DNA from: Malacoplasma sp. | GTDB lineage: Bacteria; Bacillota_I; Bacilli_A; Mycoplasmatales; Mycoplasmoidaceae | Assembly: GCA_021444005.1 (NCBI GenBank) | Contig: JABUSB010000003.1 | Span: 30,637 to 94,636 of the forward strand | Direction of reading: 5' to 3' | DNA: 64,000 nt | In this document: positions 10,087 to 21,086 of the stretch, in pieces | How the letters are laid out: every line of letters starts with the position of its first letter | Numbering within the stretch: position 1 is the stretch's first letter | Translations under genes and position numbers: made by a program | Notes under the pieces: model-generated | Seen by the model: only the letters and a program-made list of their open reading frames with translations | Databases searched by the model: none | What the model was told of the DNA's origin: nothing

Positions 10087-10833
10087 ATGAAAATAATAAA
10101 AACAGTAGAGAGAGAGATTGCAAAAGATAATGTTAATTCAAATCAATTAATCACTACTAACCAATGGGCGATTCCCAAAAATATTCCCCGATATAGTGAA
10201 GAAGAAATTAAAAATCTTAGTGAACAAGAAAAAGATGCATACCGGAATTTAAGAAAACGCGCTTCTAAATCTGGTAGAGTGGTAGAAGTAAAAAAACACG
10301 AAAGTACTTACCACATTTCTTTATGGGATTTTCTTCCATTCTTTTTAGGGCAAATATATTCATTAATTAGATTGTTTGTCGCATATGGTGATTTTAAAAG
10401 AACTAATAACTTTAACAAGAAATTATTAAGTGATATCAAAAGTAATTTAATTGCATGTTTAATTTATGCCTTCTTAGTATGGCCTTTAATTATTATCTTT
10501 GCTTTTGGTGTCTTTTATCCCTATATGATATTGGGCAGTTCATTAGCGTCTTATGCTTGAAAAAGCCTTGTAGAGAACGGAATCAATACGGGAATCAAAT
10601 TATATTTTGACCAAGCAGTAGCACCATTGTTTAGTCCTGCAAATTTACCAATTACATTAGCTTTGTGAATCGGGATTGGAATGTTTAACTTGCAAACAAT
10701 CTTGTTTTATTTATTGTTTAAGTTTAATAAAAAACGATTGTATGAATTACAAAAGAATAACGTTAGACAAGAAATTAAAAGAGTGGTTGCTACTAAAAAA
10801 CAACTTAATGAAGCTGCAATTAACAAATCTTAA
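10087..10833 (+). CDS. Membrane protein, paralog of the preceding gene
   Basis: 248 residues. It is in the same frame as the upstream gene, separated only by a TAG stop and two codons; GGGGG at 10069-10073 may act as RBS. Residues 1-75 are charged (NLSEQEKDAYRNLRKRASK), followed by YHISLWDFLPFFLG, FNKKLLSDIK, two central TM segments (about 120-160) and a C-terminal TM then a basic coiled tail. The shared motifs with 9430 indicate duplication. Function unknown; the longer cytosolic N- and C-termini distinguish it. Confidence 0.8.
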
Positions 10834-10921
10834 TATTACATTACACCCCATTTGTTTTTTAAAAACTTTTATGTTATAAAATTATTACCTATTTTAAAGG
10901 TATAAAAGGAGAAAAAAGAAA

Positions 10922-11332
10922 ATGGGTAAAGGAAAATCAAAAACTGGCTGAGTCGCTTCAAAGCTCTTTAAGATATTGTGAACTGTTGCATTCTCAGCTT
11001 TTACAGTTTTTCTTTTTTTATTTACAATTGCATATTTGGGAAGACAATACAATGGGCTAGTCCCTAGTTGACAATGGACCCAAAACTTTCCCTTAGTTAC
11101 AGAGATTACTAATCTTGTAGCAACTTCAGGGAAAGGATTAAGTCCATTAACCGGAATGACAATAACCTTATTAGGACTTGATGTCTTGCTATTGTATTGC
11201 TCGATTATGTGGGTGCTTAACAAGATTCCAATTATTGGTAAAATTATTAAATGGTTAACTGGAATTATTCCAACCCTTGCCATAATTGTAGTTGTGATTG
11301 GATTAGTATTAATCTTTGCACCAATTGGATAA
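10922..11332 (+). CDS. Small two- to three-TM membrane protein
   Basis: 136 residues with TGA Trp codons; AAAAGGAG before ATG 10922. A basic N-terminus (MGKGKSKTG) and TM1 (~15-37) are followed by an extracytoplasmic-looking loop rich in Trp/Thr/Gly (42-75), TM2 (~77-97), a short basic KIPIIGKIIK loop and TM3 (~110-135). The last gene of a likely three-gene unit starting at 9430; a terminator follows at once. Function unknown. Confidence 0.75.
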
Positions 11333-11340
11333 AAAGAACT

Positions 11341-11371
11341 AAAACATTGGGAATAATCCCAATGTTTTTTT
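11341..11371 (+). terminator. Terminator after the 9430-11332 membrane-protein cluster
   Basis: AAAACATTGGGA/TCCCAATGTTTT hairpin with a T7 tail. Confidence 0.85.
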
Positions 11372-11414
11372 ATGCTTATCATTTAAAATTAAATTAATTT
11401 AGAAATCTTTTTAT

Positions 11415-11942
11415 ATGGCTACAAAAATTAATTATTTTGCTAACAAAGGGATGTTTATTGAAGACCTTGTTGATAAAACAATCTTTTATTATTTAGATAA
11501 TAAGATTTGTTTTATTGAGAAAAGGTATATGCCCATTAAAATTATCAAAAGAAAAAATGATTTAATTGAGGGAAAACTTTTAAAGAAATCATATGTTGAT
11601 TACTTTGGGCTTATTAAATCAAAATTTGTCTCTTTTGAAACAAAACAAACCGATAATGATTATTTTTTGTTAAACCAAATTAAGGATCACCAATTAAACC
11701 ACCTTAAAGATATTAGCTTATATGGTGGAATCGCATTTGTGATTTTGCACTTTTACAATAGTGAAGCTACTTTTTTGATTCCCTATTGTATTATTGAGCA
11801 ATGGGTTGCTAACAACATTAAAAAAGTTGATTTAACATATTTAAAAAAGTGTTTAAATGATAACAAAGTATTTAATCTTGAAATTATCTTTCCAGGAATT
11901 TTAAATATTTATGATGTTGTGGATAAAAAAATAATAAGTTAA
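11415..11942 (+). CDS. recU: Holliday junction resolvase RecU
   Basis: Structure-specific nuclease that resolves four-way junctions in recombination and repair, the Gram-positive functional counterpart of RuvC. 175 residues. Motifs: NKGMFIEDLVD at the N-terminus, YVDYFGLIKSKFVSFETKQT with the nuclease-fold residues D62, E75 and K77, and IKDHQLNHL (H92-Q93), then GGIAFVILHF. The R-x-P-I-K segment (RYMPIK) corresponds to the family's RTPTPIK. There is no obvious RBS before ATG 11415. It converges on the HU gene over a shared terminator. Confidence 0.9.
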   Translation: MATKINYFANKGMFIEDLVDKTIFYYLDNKICFIEKRYMPIKIIKRKNDLIEGKLLKKSYVDYFGLIKSKFVSFETKQTDNDYFLLNQIKDHQLNHLKDISLYGGIAFVILHFYNSEATFLIPYCIIEQWVANNIKKVDLTYLKKCLNDNKVFNLEIIFPGILNIYDVVDKKIIS

Positions 11943-11961
11943 TTTAACTTATTATTTTTTT
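11930..11961. terminator. Bidirectional terminator between recU and HU
   Basis: AATAATAAGTTAA/TTAACTTATTATT near-perfect palindrome followed by T7; it overlaps the recU stop codon. Confidence 0.75.
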
Positions 11962-11985
11962 GTTGTAAATAAAAATTATATTCAA

Positions 11986-12354
11986 TTAATCATTTTTAGA
12001 TGATTTAGATTCTTCGCCAGTTGTATAAAAAGTTTCAGCTAGTTCTTTGTATTGTTTTGAAAACACAAATTTAATTTTACTTTTTGTCCATTCAGTTTCT
12101 GTTTCACCAGTTAATGGATTAGTAGTGATTTTTTTATGACCTGGTTTTAATTTGATTTTTCCTAAATCAAATAATCGAAATTGTTCACATCGATCAAGTT
12201 CAGCTTTGATTAGATTAACAAAATCTTCAAAGATATCTTTGATGATTGATTCTGCAATATTACTATTGTTACTAATTAATTTAATAATCTCTTTTTTAGT
12301 TCGAGGTTTTTTGTCTTTTTCATCAACTAACTTATATGTTTTTTCAATTGCCAT
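11986..12354 (-). CDS. HU-family histone-like DNA-binding protein
   Basis: 122 residues against ~90 for standard HU. Residues ~20-105 show the HU/IHF fold: TKKEIIKLISNNSNIAES, then the F.LFDLGKI segment and the DNA-binding arm KKITTNPLTGETETEW, where the usual RNPxTG is NPLTG. It has a charged 18-residue N-terminal extension and a C-terminal Ser/Lys/Glu-rich tail. Bends and compacts DNA. ATG 12354 follows a purine-rich AAAGAAAATGG-type context. Single-gene transcript on the minus strand. Confidence 0.88.
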   Translation of the reverse strand: MAIEKTYKLVDEKDKKPRTKKEIIKLISNNSNIAESIIKDIFEDFVNLIKAELDRCEQFRLFDLGKIKLKPGHKKITTNPLTGETETEWTKSKIKFVFSKQYKELAETFYTTGEESKSSKND

Positions 12355-12599
12355 TTTCTTTCCAATCTCAAAAGTTTCACTTTTTAAATATATATGTATT
12401 TTAATACATAAATAATAATTATTTAAACTTATTTAATTCAATAATTTACAAATTTTTTAACATCTTTTTGAATAAATTATGCAATAAAAGTTAATCAATT
12501 TTTATGGGTAATTTATTTCGTTTTAAAGCGTGAAACTTAAAAATCAATTCTTGAATATTATTGATTCTCCAATTATTATTTTATATATTAACTTATTGT

Positions 12600-12605
12600 T
12601 ATAAT
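12600..12605 (+). promoter_or_regulatory. -10 element of the DUF31 protease gene
   Basis: TATAAT 33 nt before ATG 12638. No Shine-Dalgarno is present in the short leader. The preceding 240 nt are AT-rich, with a TATGTATT/AATACATA palindrome at 12393-12410, and hold no gene. Confidence 0.55.
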
Positions 12606-12637
12606 TTTAATTAACTAAATTGCAAAAGCGATTAAAT

Positions 12638-14314
12638 ATGAATAACAAAAACAAAAAACTAAGACTAAATTACAATCTTTCTTCTTTTCAATTAACCACA
12701 AACCAAAATTATCATTTTTTTAATGATGAAGAAGATTACGATGCACATGACTATGGGGATCAATACCAAGAAGAAAATGATGGTTTTGATTCATACGATT
12801 CGAGATCTTATAATTCGAGTGCCTATTATGGTGGGGATGATCCCTACTTTAATCAAGCACCAAATTCTTATAATTCAAAACCAAAAAGTGCAAACAAGAA
12901 AAAACGGACTACTGTATTTTCAATAATTAGTACTTTCTTTGGAATTGTTTTAATTGGAGTTGCTGGTTTTTTAGTTTGAAATTTTGCTATCAAAAATTTA
13001 GTAACCAATCAAACCAACTCTACAAGTACTAGTGTTTCTAACAACCCTAGTAACAATACAGCTTTAAAAGATTACCAAGGCGATTTTTCACAAACTTCAA
13101 TTGATGCGATGAAATACATTGCAAATCATTCTTTAAGTTTGCAATTCTTTTTTGAACCTAATAAAAACACAGGCGTATCAAATTCTAAAATAGTAGCTGG
13201 TACTGGTTGAATTTTTAACAAACAGCAAAACAGTGATACTTACTATATTGCTACTAATATGCACGTAGCAACATCGCTTTCATACAGTGGTCATAACACT
13301 GTTGAAAATAACACCCCTGAAGATTATTCTAATTACACACTTAAAGAAATGCGAGTGGGTTATATTGATATTAATAATGTTGATCCTACTAATGCTGGAA
13401 ATAGAAAATTATATTATTCTTCAACCTCTGCTGATTTAAATATGGTATCAGTCCCAATTCCCCAATTGGTTTATTTGGCAGATGCAGCAAATCCGCAAAT
13501 TAATAATGCTTCAAAAACTTTACAAGCTGCGGGGTATAAAGCAAACAATTCTAGCTTTAGTCCCATTATTGATTTAGCTATCTTGAAATTTGATTTTAGT
13601 AGTGTTGCAAGCAATGCTGGTTTTAAAAATTGATTACAATATTATAATGATTCCCCAACCGCATTTTATGAATCTCCTTTCAATTTCAGCAGTGAAAGCA
13701 TTAATCAAGATTTTTATTCAAGAAAATTCTATATGGGTGGATTTCCAGGAAGTGGTGCACAAGACACAAATAACCAAAATTATGCAGGGGCTGTTTGGAG
13801 TGCATTCTCAAACTTTTCCACAATTGTTAATTCAAGTGATGCAGTTACGCAACAAAACTACACTTCAGTAGCATCAGGTGCTGATAAAGAATCAGATATG
13901 GAAAAAAATGCAATTCCATACTTTAAAAATAATACCCAATATAATTTAGTTAACATTGGTTTATTTGGATTATTCGAAGCAGATTCAGCTAGTGGTGCAT
14001 CTGGGAGTATGATTGTAATTAATACTGGAACAGATGCTGCTCCTGTATTTAAAGTAGCCGCGATTTATTGAGGGGCAAGTAGCTTTACTTTTGGAAATGG
14101 ATACAATGATGAAAACATAACTGTGGGGTCTAGTAATCTATTAAACATTTCCAACTATAGTGTCAGCAGTGGAGCACTGGGGACAACTAGTAAATCTTAT
14201 AAAGGGTATGATATCTTTTATGATGCAACCCAAGTTATTTCAAGTGATGCAAATGGAACCAGTTTATTTTACGATTACACCTCTTCTAACAGTATTGCCA
14301 CTTCTAATAAATAA
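12638..14314 (+). CDS. Membrane-anchored DUF31-type serine protease
   Basis: 558 residues. Cytoplasmic N-terminus (~1-90) rich in Asn/Asp/Tyr, a single TM anchor (~93-115), then a Ser/Thr/Asn linker and a large outer domain. The outer domain has trypsin-fold landmarks: TGWIFN, IATNMHVA with H209, IIDLAILKF with D312, and SGASGSMIVI with S455. DUF31 is the mycoplasma family that includes the immunoglobulin protease MIP, so a cell-surface protease is likely; the substrate is unknown. No MIB-like immunoglobulin-binding partner gene is adjacent. No lipobox, so it is anchored by TM. Three TGA codons encode Trp. Confidence 0.78.
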
Positions 14315-14338
14315 ATAATCATTTCTTTTTATTAATCT

Positions 14339-14376
14339 AAATTGCTTAAATTGAATATCATTTAAGCAATTTTTTA
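14339..14376 (+). terminator. Terminator after the DUF31 protease gene
   Basis: AAATTGCTTAAAT/ATTTAAGCAATTT stem with a T6 tail. Confidence 0.85.
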
Positions 14377-14481
14377 TTTTTATTTTTAAATATAAATTAA
14401 AATAAAATGTGCTCAATTAATTTAGTTGCAGATGTTAATTATGTAAGAAAAAAATTCAATTAATAATAAGGGAGAGGAGTT

Positions 14482-16530
14482 ATGGCTAACAAATCTTTGA
14501 TCAAAAATTTTAAAATCAAAAACTTCCTCCCTTTTTATATTGAAAAAGTGAATCACAAATTTTTTAGCGGTACTAATACCAAGATTAGCAAACAAGGGTA
14601 TTTGAAATCTAAAAAATATAAAACAATTGCTCAATTAGATCCTGAAGAAGCTATTAAATTTAAAAGTTCACAAGCGATTTTGGATCACAATAACATTCGC
14701 GATTTATTAAACCAAATCATTTGAAAAATAAATGATAAAACGGGAAGTGCTGATAATAAATTATTTGTCCCTTTTGAAAACAAGGATAATCTTGAAAATC
14801 TTTTTGTTATTGAAAAACACGAGTTTGAAGATTTAAAAGTAATTGGGGATAATTTTGCTGAAAAAAGATATATTTATTGTCTTGATATTAATCGTGACAG
14901 TTATTTATATAACTTTATTGAACAAATTGAATTAGCGTTTGTGATTGATGAAAAAAAGAAAAATGTCTCTGGTGGTTTTTCATTAAATTGTGGTCATTTT
15001 AATCAACTTGATTCCTTTGAAAAAGTGATTAAAAAGTTTTATTTAAACTCAATGACTAATGCTTTTATCACTAATGAAATTTACCCCCTTTCGGTATATA
15101 ACATTTTAGGAATTATGGATTTGATTACTGAAGATGATTTTCTAAAGCAATCAATTCATAATAAGCAAAAGATTTTGTCCAAAACTAGTAAGCAAAATTT
15201 GCAAAACAAAAAAACCCTAAATGATCTAAAAAAGAGTTGGAAGCAGTTTTTGAATGACAAAATTTTTAAAAGTAAAAATAACTTTAGTGACAAAGAAAAA
15301 AAAGATTTAGAACAAAACTATTTATTTGCTTTTCTAAATATTGTGATGTGCTGTTTAGCCCTTTATGAAGAACTGAAAAATTATTTTGAAAATCAAAAAC
15401 CAGAAATTTATATTTCTTTATTGCACAAATTAAAATTTGCTAACAAAACTAATGATTACAATTGTGAGCAAGATTTTTTAGAGTTAGCCAATTTTTTAAA
15501 AACCCGCTTCTATGATTTTGATAAGGAAAAACTGAAAAAAATTGATAACCCCGAAGAAGCGCTTGATACCTTAATTAACTTTGATAAATTGGAAAATGAA
15601 TCATTTGGCCCCATTTCAGTATCTTATGAATTAAACCGTAATTGTGATAAACCATTTTTGAATGATTATGAAGATATTTTTATTAATTCCAAAGAATTAA
15701 AAATAATTTTTTTACTAGCTTTTAATTCCAATATTTTAGGAATCAATTTACTAACACTTGATTTTGTTGATTATGCTATTTTTTTAGGAAATATTAAAAA
15801 AGTTATTTTTGATAAATCGTGGGATGATTCAATTAAGAAATTAGTGTTTACTAATTTGTGTGAGTGAAATTACAATTATGTTACATTTGTTGATGCTAAT
15901 TTCTCAGGATTAATTATTAAAAATGATGATGAAGAGCAAAATATAAAAAATAGTTGAAAACACAATTCAATTGATTACCAGCTTTGGCAAACACAAGAGG
16001 ACGCCATTTATAATAACTACTTGTGATCCTTTATTTATGGCAAAACATTAATTTGAAGGTTGCAAAACATCGAAGAAGATGTTAAAGCAGATCGCAATGA
16101 AGCACCTTGAAAATTAAGGGATTATTTAAATGAATTAGAATCGTTAAGAATTTCTGAGCTTGATGATTTTTATGGGATTTTGCAAGTTAAAAACATTGTT
16201 AACAAAATTGATTCCTTTTTTGATTTCAACAAACTCAATAAATTCTTAAAGGACAGAATTACAAAAGAGGATAAGCTATTTGGCAAAGGTAAGGAAAGAA
16301 AAAATTTAGCAGCAACTTTTGTATCTGCTGCAATCTTTGGAATTCTTGATTTTTTCACAATGATCTTTTCCGTGTTAACCGTGACTCAAAATGAGTTGCA
16401 AGCTGTGCAACCTGAAAACATTGTTGTAATTTCAATTGGAAGTGTTTTTGCAGTTTTGTTATTTGCAATTCTAATTTATATCGTGTTTGTACCAATTATA
16501 AGACGCAATAAAAAGAACCAATACTATTAG
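14482..16530 (+). CDS. 682-residue protein with C-terminal TM hairpin, twin 1
   Basis: Not recognised. Starts at ATG 14482 after GGGAGAGGAG. A long, mostly hydrophilic, Lys/Asn/Phe-rich region (1-605) begins with VKNFLPFYIEK-like sequence (KIKNFLPFYIEKVNHKFF) and contains SGGFSLNCGHFN, an ALYEELKNYFENQKPEIYISLLHK segment and a charged coiled region. Two TM helices (about 610-632 and 645-668) joined by a ~12-residue loop end in the basic tail RRNKKNQYY. The topology, a big cytosolic domain before a C-terminal TM hairpin with short basic end, resembles CorA-type transporters, but the GMN signature is absent (FFTMIFSVLTV). Paired with an equal-length paralog 11 nt downstream. Confidence 0.85.
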
Positions 16531-16541
16531 TGGAGTAAGGT

Positions 16542-18590
16542 ATGGAAAATAAGAAAAATAAATATAATGGGATTAAGGTTAAAAACATCTGGCCATTTTA
16601 TATTGAAAACATTAATGAAAAATTCTTTGAAAGTTTATCCAAACACTCCAATAAAGTTTTGGTAAACAAAATTTTACCTAAACTTCAAAAGAGTTTTGAT
16701 GAAGATGAATTAGAAAAATTCAATGAAATTGACAACCTTACTAAAAACTCCAAAATCCTTTTAATGCTAAATCTAGCACTGAGAAAAATGGTGTCAAAAA
16801 CGGGATCTTCGAATTGTGACTTATTACATTGTTTTGAAAAGAACCGGTTTAATGAAGCGGTTTATATCAAACCACTAAACTTTGATAATGACTTTTATGA
16901 AGATGTTGATAAATTAAAAATTGATAACGAAAGAAAGTATGACTTTTTAATTCAAATTAATAATGATTCATATTTAAAGCAATATGTGTCAGATATTCAA
17001 TTGTCCTTTTTCTTAGAAGAAGATACGCAACTATTATCTGGGGGATTTTCGATTAACTTTGAAAATATTGCAAATAAAAAACTTGAATTTCTTGAAATGA
17101 CTAATTCAATATATTTGTATACCCTAATTAAGCATTTTATTAGTAAGCAATTATACCCATTGTCATTAGATAATTTGCTAACCATTATCAGTAACGGAAA
17201 TGAAGAATTCAAAATTAAACCTAAAACAAAAAAGAGCAATGTTAAAGACAAAAAGCTAAAAGACAAAAATAAGAAATTCAATTATGAAGAAATGACAATT
17301 GAAGATCTAAGAGAAAATTGAATTCATTTCATTAACAAAAAGTATTTACGTAGCATCAAAGCGACTCAAAAACAAAAAGAGTATTTTGAAAATGAATTGT
17401 TTTTTTCAATTCTCATTGTTAATTTGATTATCTTGTCCTTATATGAAGAATTAAAAATTTATTTCACAAGTCAAAAACCAGAAATTATTTTAAAGATTTT
17501 AGACAAGCCTTCAACCATTAAAGAAGACCCTAACCAAAATGTGGAAGCTGATTTTTATGAATTAGCCAAGTTCTCAAATAACACTTATTTTGCAAATAAC
17601 AAATTAAAAAAGGTAAAGGAAATTAAAACTGCAGAAGAGTTAATTGAAACTTTAAATTTGCAAAAAAACTTGTATGAATTTTCATTTGGGAAACCGATTT
17701 TATCAGTGGAAATTTACCAAAACCATTTGGATAACATTAACTTGGTAACTGCTGAAAATGTTTTAGAAACTGATTTACAACTAAAGTCACTTTATCTTAT
17801 GGTTATCTTTCCCGAAATTTATGGATTAGATTTAGCGACTGGTAATTTTAATGAATATGACCAACTTCTAGATACAATTAAAGAAGCGAATGTGACTAGT
17901 CGTAAAGTCAGTTTTTCATTCCTTGATATGATTAAAAAAACACTTTGTGAATTTAATTATGACTATATGTCATTTGTGGGGGATGAACCCTCTATGTTTA
18001 TTGTTAAAAACAAAAGCTTTGATAGTGATTTCCAACCTGATGAGCATTACTTAAGAACGATCGGACTTTATGAAAATTATTTGTGAGCGCAAATCTTTAT
18101 TCAATCGCGACTTAGCAAAACTATCAGTGTTGAAAAAGATTTTGCACTCGATTGTGCTAACAAAGTAAATACATACCATAAGGACAAAATAAAGAAATTA
18201 GAAGACCTTTATTTTAGTTGGTATGATGACTATTATGGAATGAGTGAAATTCGCCCCATCATTATTAAAATTGATGAACAAATTGGGTTGCGAAAATCAA
18301 TTGAATCCTTAAGGATGAAAATTATTCAAACTGATGAATTAGCTAAAAAAGATAAGGAAAGAGGGACCATTCTTTTCGCGTATATTGTAGCTACTTTAAT
18401 TGGTTTCATAAATTTTTTTGGAATGGTGTTTACCGTGCTAACGGTTAAAGACCCCGCAGCTGGATTAAACCCTTTAAACATTATCTTTATTTCAATTGGA
18501 AGTGTTTTTGCTTTCTGTTTATTTTTCTTATTGTTATTTTTTGGAATTAAGGTTATAAGACCAATTCGCAAAAACAGAAAATTAAAATAA
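16542..18590 (+). CDS. 682-residue protein with C-terminal TM hairpin, twin 2
   Basis: Same length as twin 1, with shared landmarks: KVKNIWPFYIENINEKFF, LLSGGFSINFENI, LYEELKIYFTSQKPEI, TLCEFNYDYMSFV, and the TM hairpin (about 608-632, 644-668) with FFGMVFTVLTV between helices and ISIGSVFAF in TM2, then a basic tail. It has a GM dipeptide where CorA has GMN. A GGAGTAAGG site precedes ATG 16542. Ordering of domains is collinear with twin 1 but overall identity is low, so the duplication is old. The two proteins could form a heteromeric membrane complex. Function unknown. Confidence 0.85.
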
Positions 18591-18604
18591 TTAAATAATA
18601 AAAA

Positions 18605-18610
18605 TATAAT
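18605..18610 (+). promoter_or_regulatory. -10 element of ffh
   Basis: TATAAT 38 nt before ATG 18648, in the short gap after twin 2; TGGAGCC acts as RBS. Confidence 0.5.
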
Positions 18611-18647
18611 TTAATATTAGTTTTATCTTATTTCTAATGGAGCCAAT

Positions 18648-19985
18648 ATGTTAAAGTCAATGATAAGTTCAATTGTTTCTAAATCAATGAAAAAGAAACT
18701 AGAAAACTCAACAATTAAAGAAGAGGATTTGACAGAAGTTTTAAAACAAATTCGAATTACACTATTAGATGCCGATGTTAATTTAGGGGTTACTAAAACC
18801 TTAATTAAAAACATTCGTGAAGCTGCAGTGGGTACAATTGTTGATATTGGCCAAAAACCAGAAGATGCTGTTTTGTTAATCATTAAAGATGAATTGATTA
18901 AGATGTTGGGATCTGAAACTAAAACGATTGATTTTAAAAAGAAGAATTTAAAGATTATGATGGTCGGGCTTCAAGGTTCTGGGAAAACAACCACTGCTGC
19001 TAAAATCGCTAATTTTGCCAAAAACAAATTTGACAAAAAACCAATTTTAGTAGCTTGTGATGTCTATCGTCCCGCAGCGATTGACCAATTAAGAACATTA
19101 TCAATTGAAACTAAAGTTGACTTTTATGAACAAAAAAAGGAAAACCCGGTCAAGATTGCTAAACAAGCGGTTGAGGTTGCAGCTAAAAACCAAGATGATT
19201 TAATTATCTTTGATACGGCAGGTCGATTACACACAAATGTTGAACTAATGGATGAATTGAAAAACATTAAAAAAGCGGTGAATCCTGATGAAATTTTGTT
19301 AGTAGTGGACGCAATGGCGGGACAAGATATTACCAATGTTGCCACAGAATTTCATAATGCACTATCATTAACAGGAATTGTAATTACGAAAATGGATTCA
19401 GATGCCCGCGCAGGTGCAGTATTATCATTGCGATCAATTTTAAATGTGCCAATCAAACTTACTGGGGTTGGGGAAAAAATTGGATCATTAGATGTGTTTC
19501 ACCCTGACCGGATTGTCGATAAAATCTTAGGGTTTGGGGATATGATTACGCTTGCAGAGCAAGCTGCTGATACATTAGATGAAAAGGTAATTAAAAAGTC
19601 ATTTCAAAAGATGCTATCTGGGAAAATGGATTTAGAGGATTTAATGAACCAAATGGAGCAAATTACGAAAATGGGGTCATTAGGTTCGATTATGAATATG
19701 TTACCTAACTCTCCCAAAATTACAGAGGATAAAATAAGTGATGTTGAACAAAAAATGGTTGTTTGAAAGGTATTAATTTCTTCAATGACCTTAAAAGAAA
19801 GACGTAATCCCGCATTGCTTAAAAAGAATCCCAATCGCCGAATTAGGGTTATAAAAGGATCTGGAAGAAAAGCAGATGAGTTAAATAAACTTTTAAATGA
19901 ATGGGAGAAAGCAAAGGAAAGAATGGACAATATTGGTAAGCAAATTAAGAAGGGACAAAACCCCTTTGCGAACTGAATGAAATAA
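18648..19985 (+). CDS. ffh: Signal recognition particle protein Ffh (SRP54)
   Basis: GTPase that binds signal sequences and the SRP RNA for co-translational targeting to the membrane. 445 residues: N domain (1-~90), G domain with GLQGSGKTTTAAK (~107), DVYRPAAIDQL, DTAGR (~189), TKMDSDARAG (~248), and the methionine-rich M domain (~300-445) with LMNQMEQITKMGSLGSIMNM. The true end includes a TGA Trp, ending in FANWMK. Followed by a membrane-embedded protease, consistent with membrane-protein biogenesis, although the latter has its own promoter-like element. Confidence 0.97.
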
Positions 19986-20018
19986 TCAAAATTATCAACT
20001 ATCATAATTTAATATTGG

Positions 20019-20024
20019 TATAAT
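20019..20024 (+). promoter_or_regulatory. -10 element of the M50 protease gene
   Basis: TATAAT ending 23 nt before the GTG start at 20048; predicts a leader of under 20 nt without Shine-Dalgarno. Confidence 0.5.
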
Positions 20025-20047
20025 TCAATGACTTAATATTATTAATT

Positions 20048-20992
20048 GTGATAGTTTTTTTATTAATTGTTTTATTATTGGTAGCCATTCTTGTTGGTTT
20101 AACAATCCACGAGTTTGGTCATTTTGTTTTTGCTAAAATCTTTAAAGTTAGTGTTAAAGAGTTTGCAGTTGGAATTGGGCCTAAAATTTTTAGTCACCAA
20201 TTTAAAAATATGCGCTTCTCACTAAATTTACTACCAATAATGGCTTTTGTAAGAATTGATAGTGAAAGATCTTTAAGGTTATTTGGGCAACTAAAAGACG
20301 AATATAAAAAAGAGTTAGATGAATATTACAATAAATACAAAACAAGAATTGATAATAAAAACTCCTATTTTTTTGTTGAAAAAAATGGCAAAAAAAGCCC
20401 CCAATCAAATTGGTTAATTTTTCAAAAATACAATAGTTTATTAAAAAAAGTTGAAAGATATAATATGTTATCAACTTTGTATCCCAATTCTAAAATTGTG
20501 GATGATATTGCGAAATGAAAACAACTTTTAATTTATTTTGGTGGGATCTTTTTTAACATTATTTTGTTTGCGATTTTTTATTTAATCCAATACTTTGGTT
20601 TTAATTATTTAGTCAATCCCTTTGAACAAGTGGGACAATCATTTTTATTAATTTTAAAAAATATGGTTTTCTACAACGCTTGGACAACCGGGGTTAAAAG
20701 TGCGGGTACCGCATTTGGAAGTGTGGCTGAAATTAGTAATCAAGGATTAATCCAAAATGTTAATGTTTCATTAACTACAGTAAATTATTTTGCAATCTTT
20801 AATATAATGCTATTTTTATTTAACTTTATTCCCATTCCTCCCCTTGATGGATACCGTATTGTTTGTGTTTTATTTGCGAATGTTAAAAAAATTAAAGTTA
20901 GTGAAAAAAGCAAAAATATCTTTGAAATTTGCGGGATGCTTTTAATGTTTTACATTTTTGCTACCGCGATTATTGCTGACTTTTTAGTTTAA
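20048..20992 (+). CDS. M50 site-2 protease family (RseP/MmpA-like) intramembrane peptidase
   Basis: 314 residues. TM1 carries the zinc site H21-E22-x-x-H25 in TIHEFGHFVFAKIF; the GIGPKIFSH and SLNLLPIMAFVRI segments follow as in RseP. The third zinc ligand lies in NFIPIPPLDGYRIV (D267), the family's NxxPxPxLDG. Between them is a charged ~75-residue insertion (residues 75-150) in place of a recognisable PDZ domain. Cuts membrane proteins within the bilayer. GTG 20048 is the only suitable start before the HExxH helix. The target is unknown. Confidence 0.88.
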
Positions 20993-21017
20993 AATAAAAG
21001 CTTTTATTTTGTTTTTT
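20991..21017 (+). terminator. Terminator after the M50 protease gene
   Basis: Perfect palindrome AAAATAAAAG/CTTTTATTTT followed by G and T6. Confidence 0.7.
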
Positions 21018-21086
21018 CAATTAATCAATAAACAAAATTTATAATAATATTTAGAATATTAAATTTTTATAAACGGAGTTTTAATA

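Noticed and set aside
12723..12926. Second-frame 67-codon Met/Ile/Asp-rich ORF
   Set aside because: Shadow of the DUF31 protease N-terminus in another frame; composition follows from the real frame.
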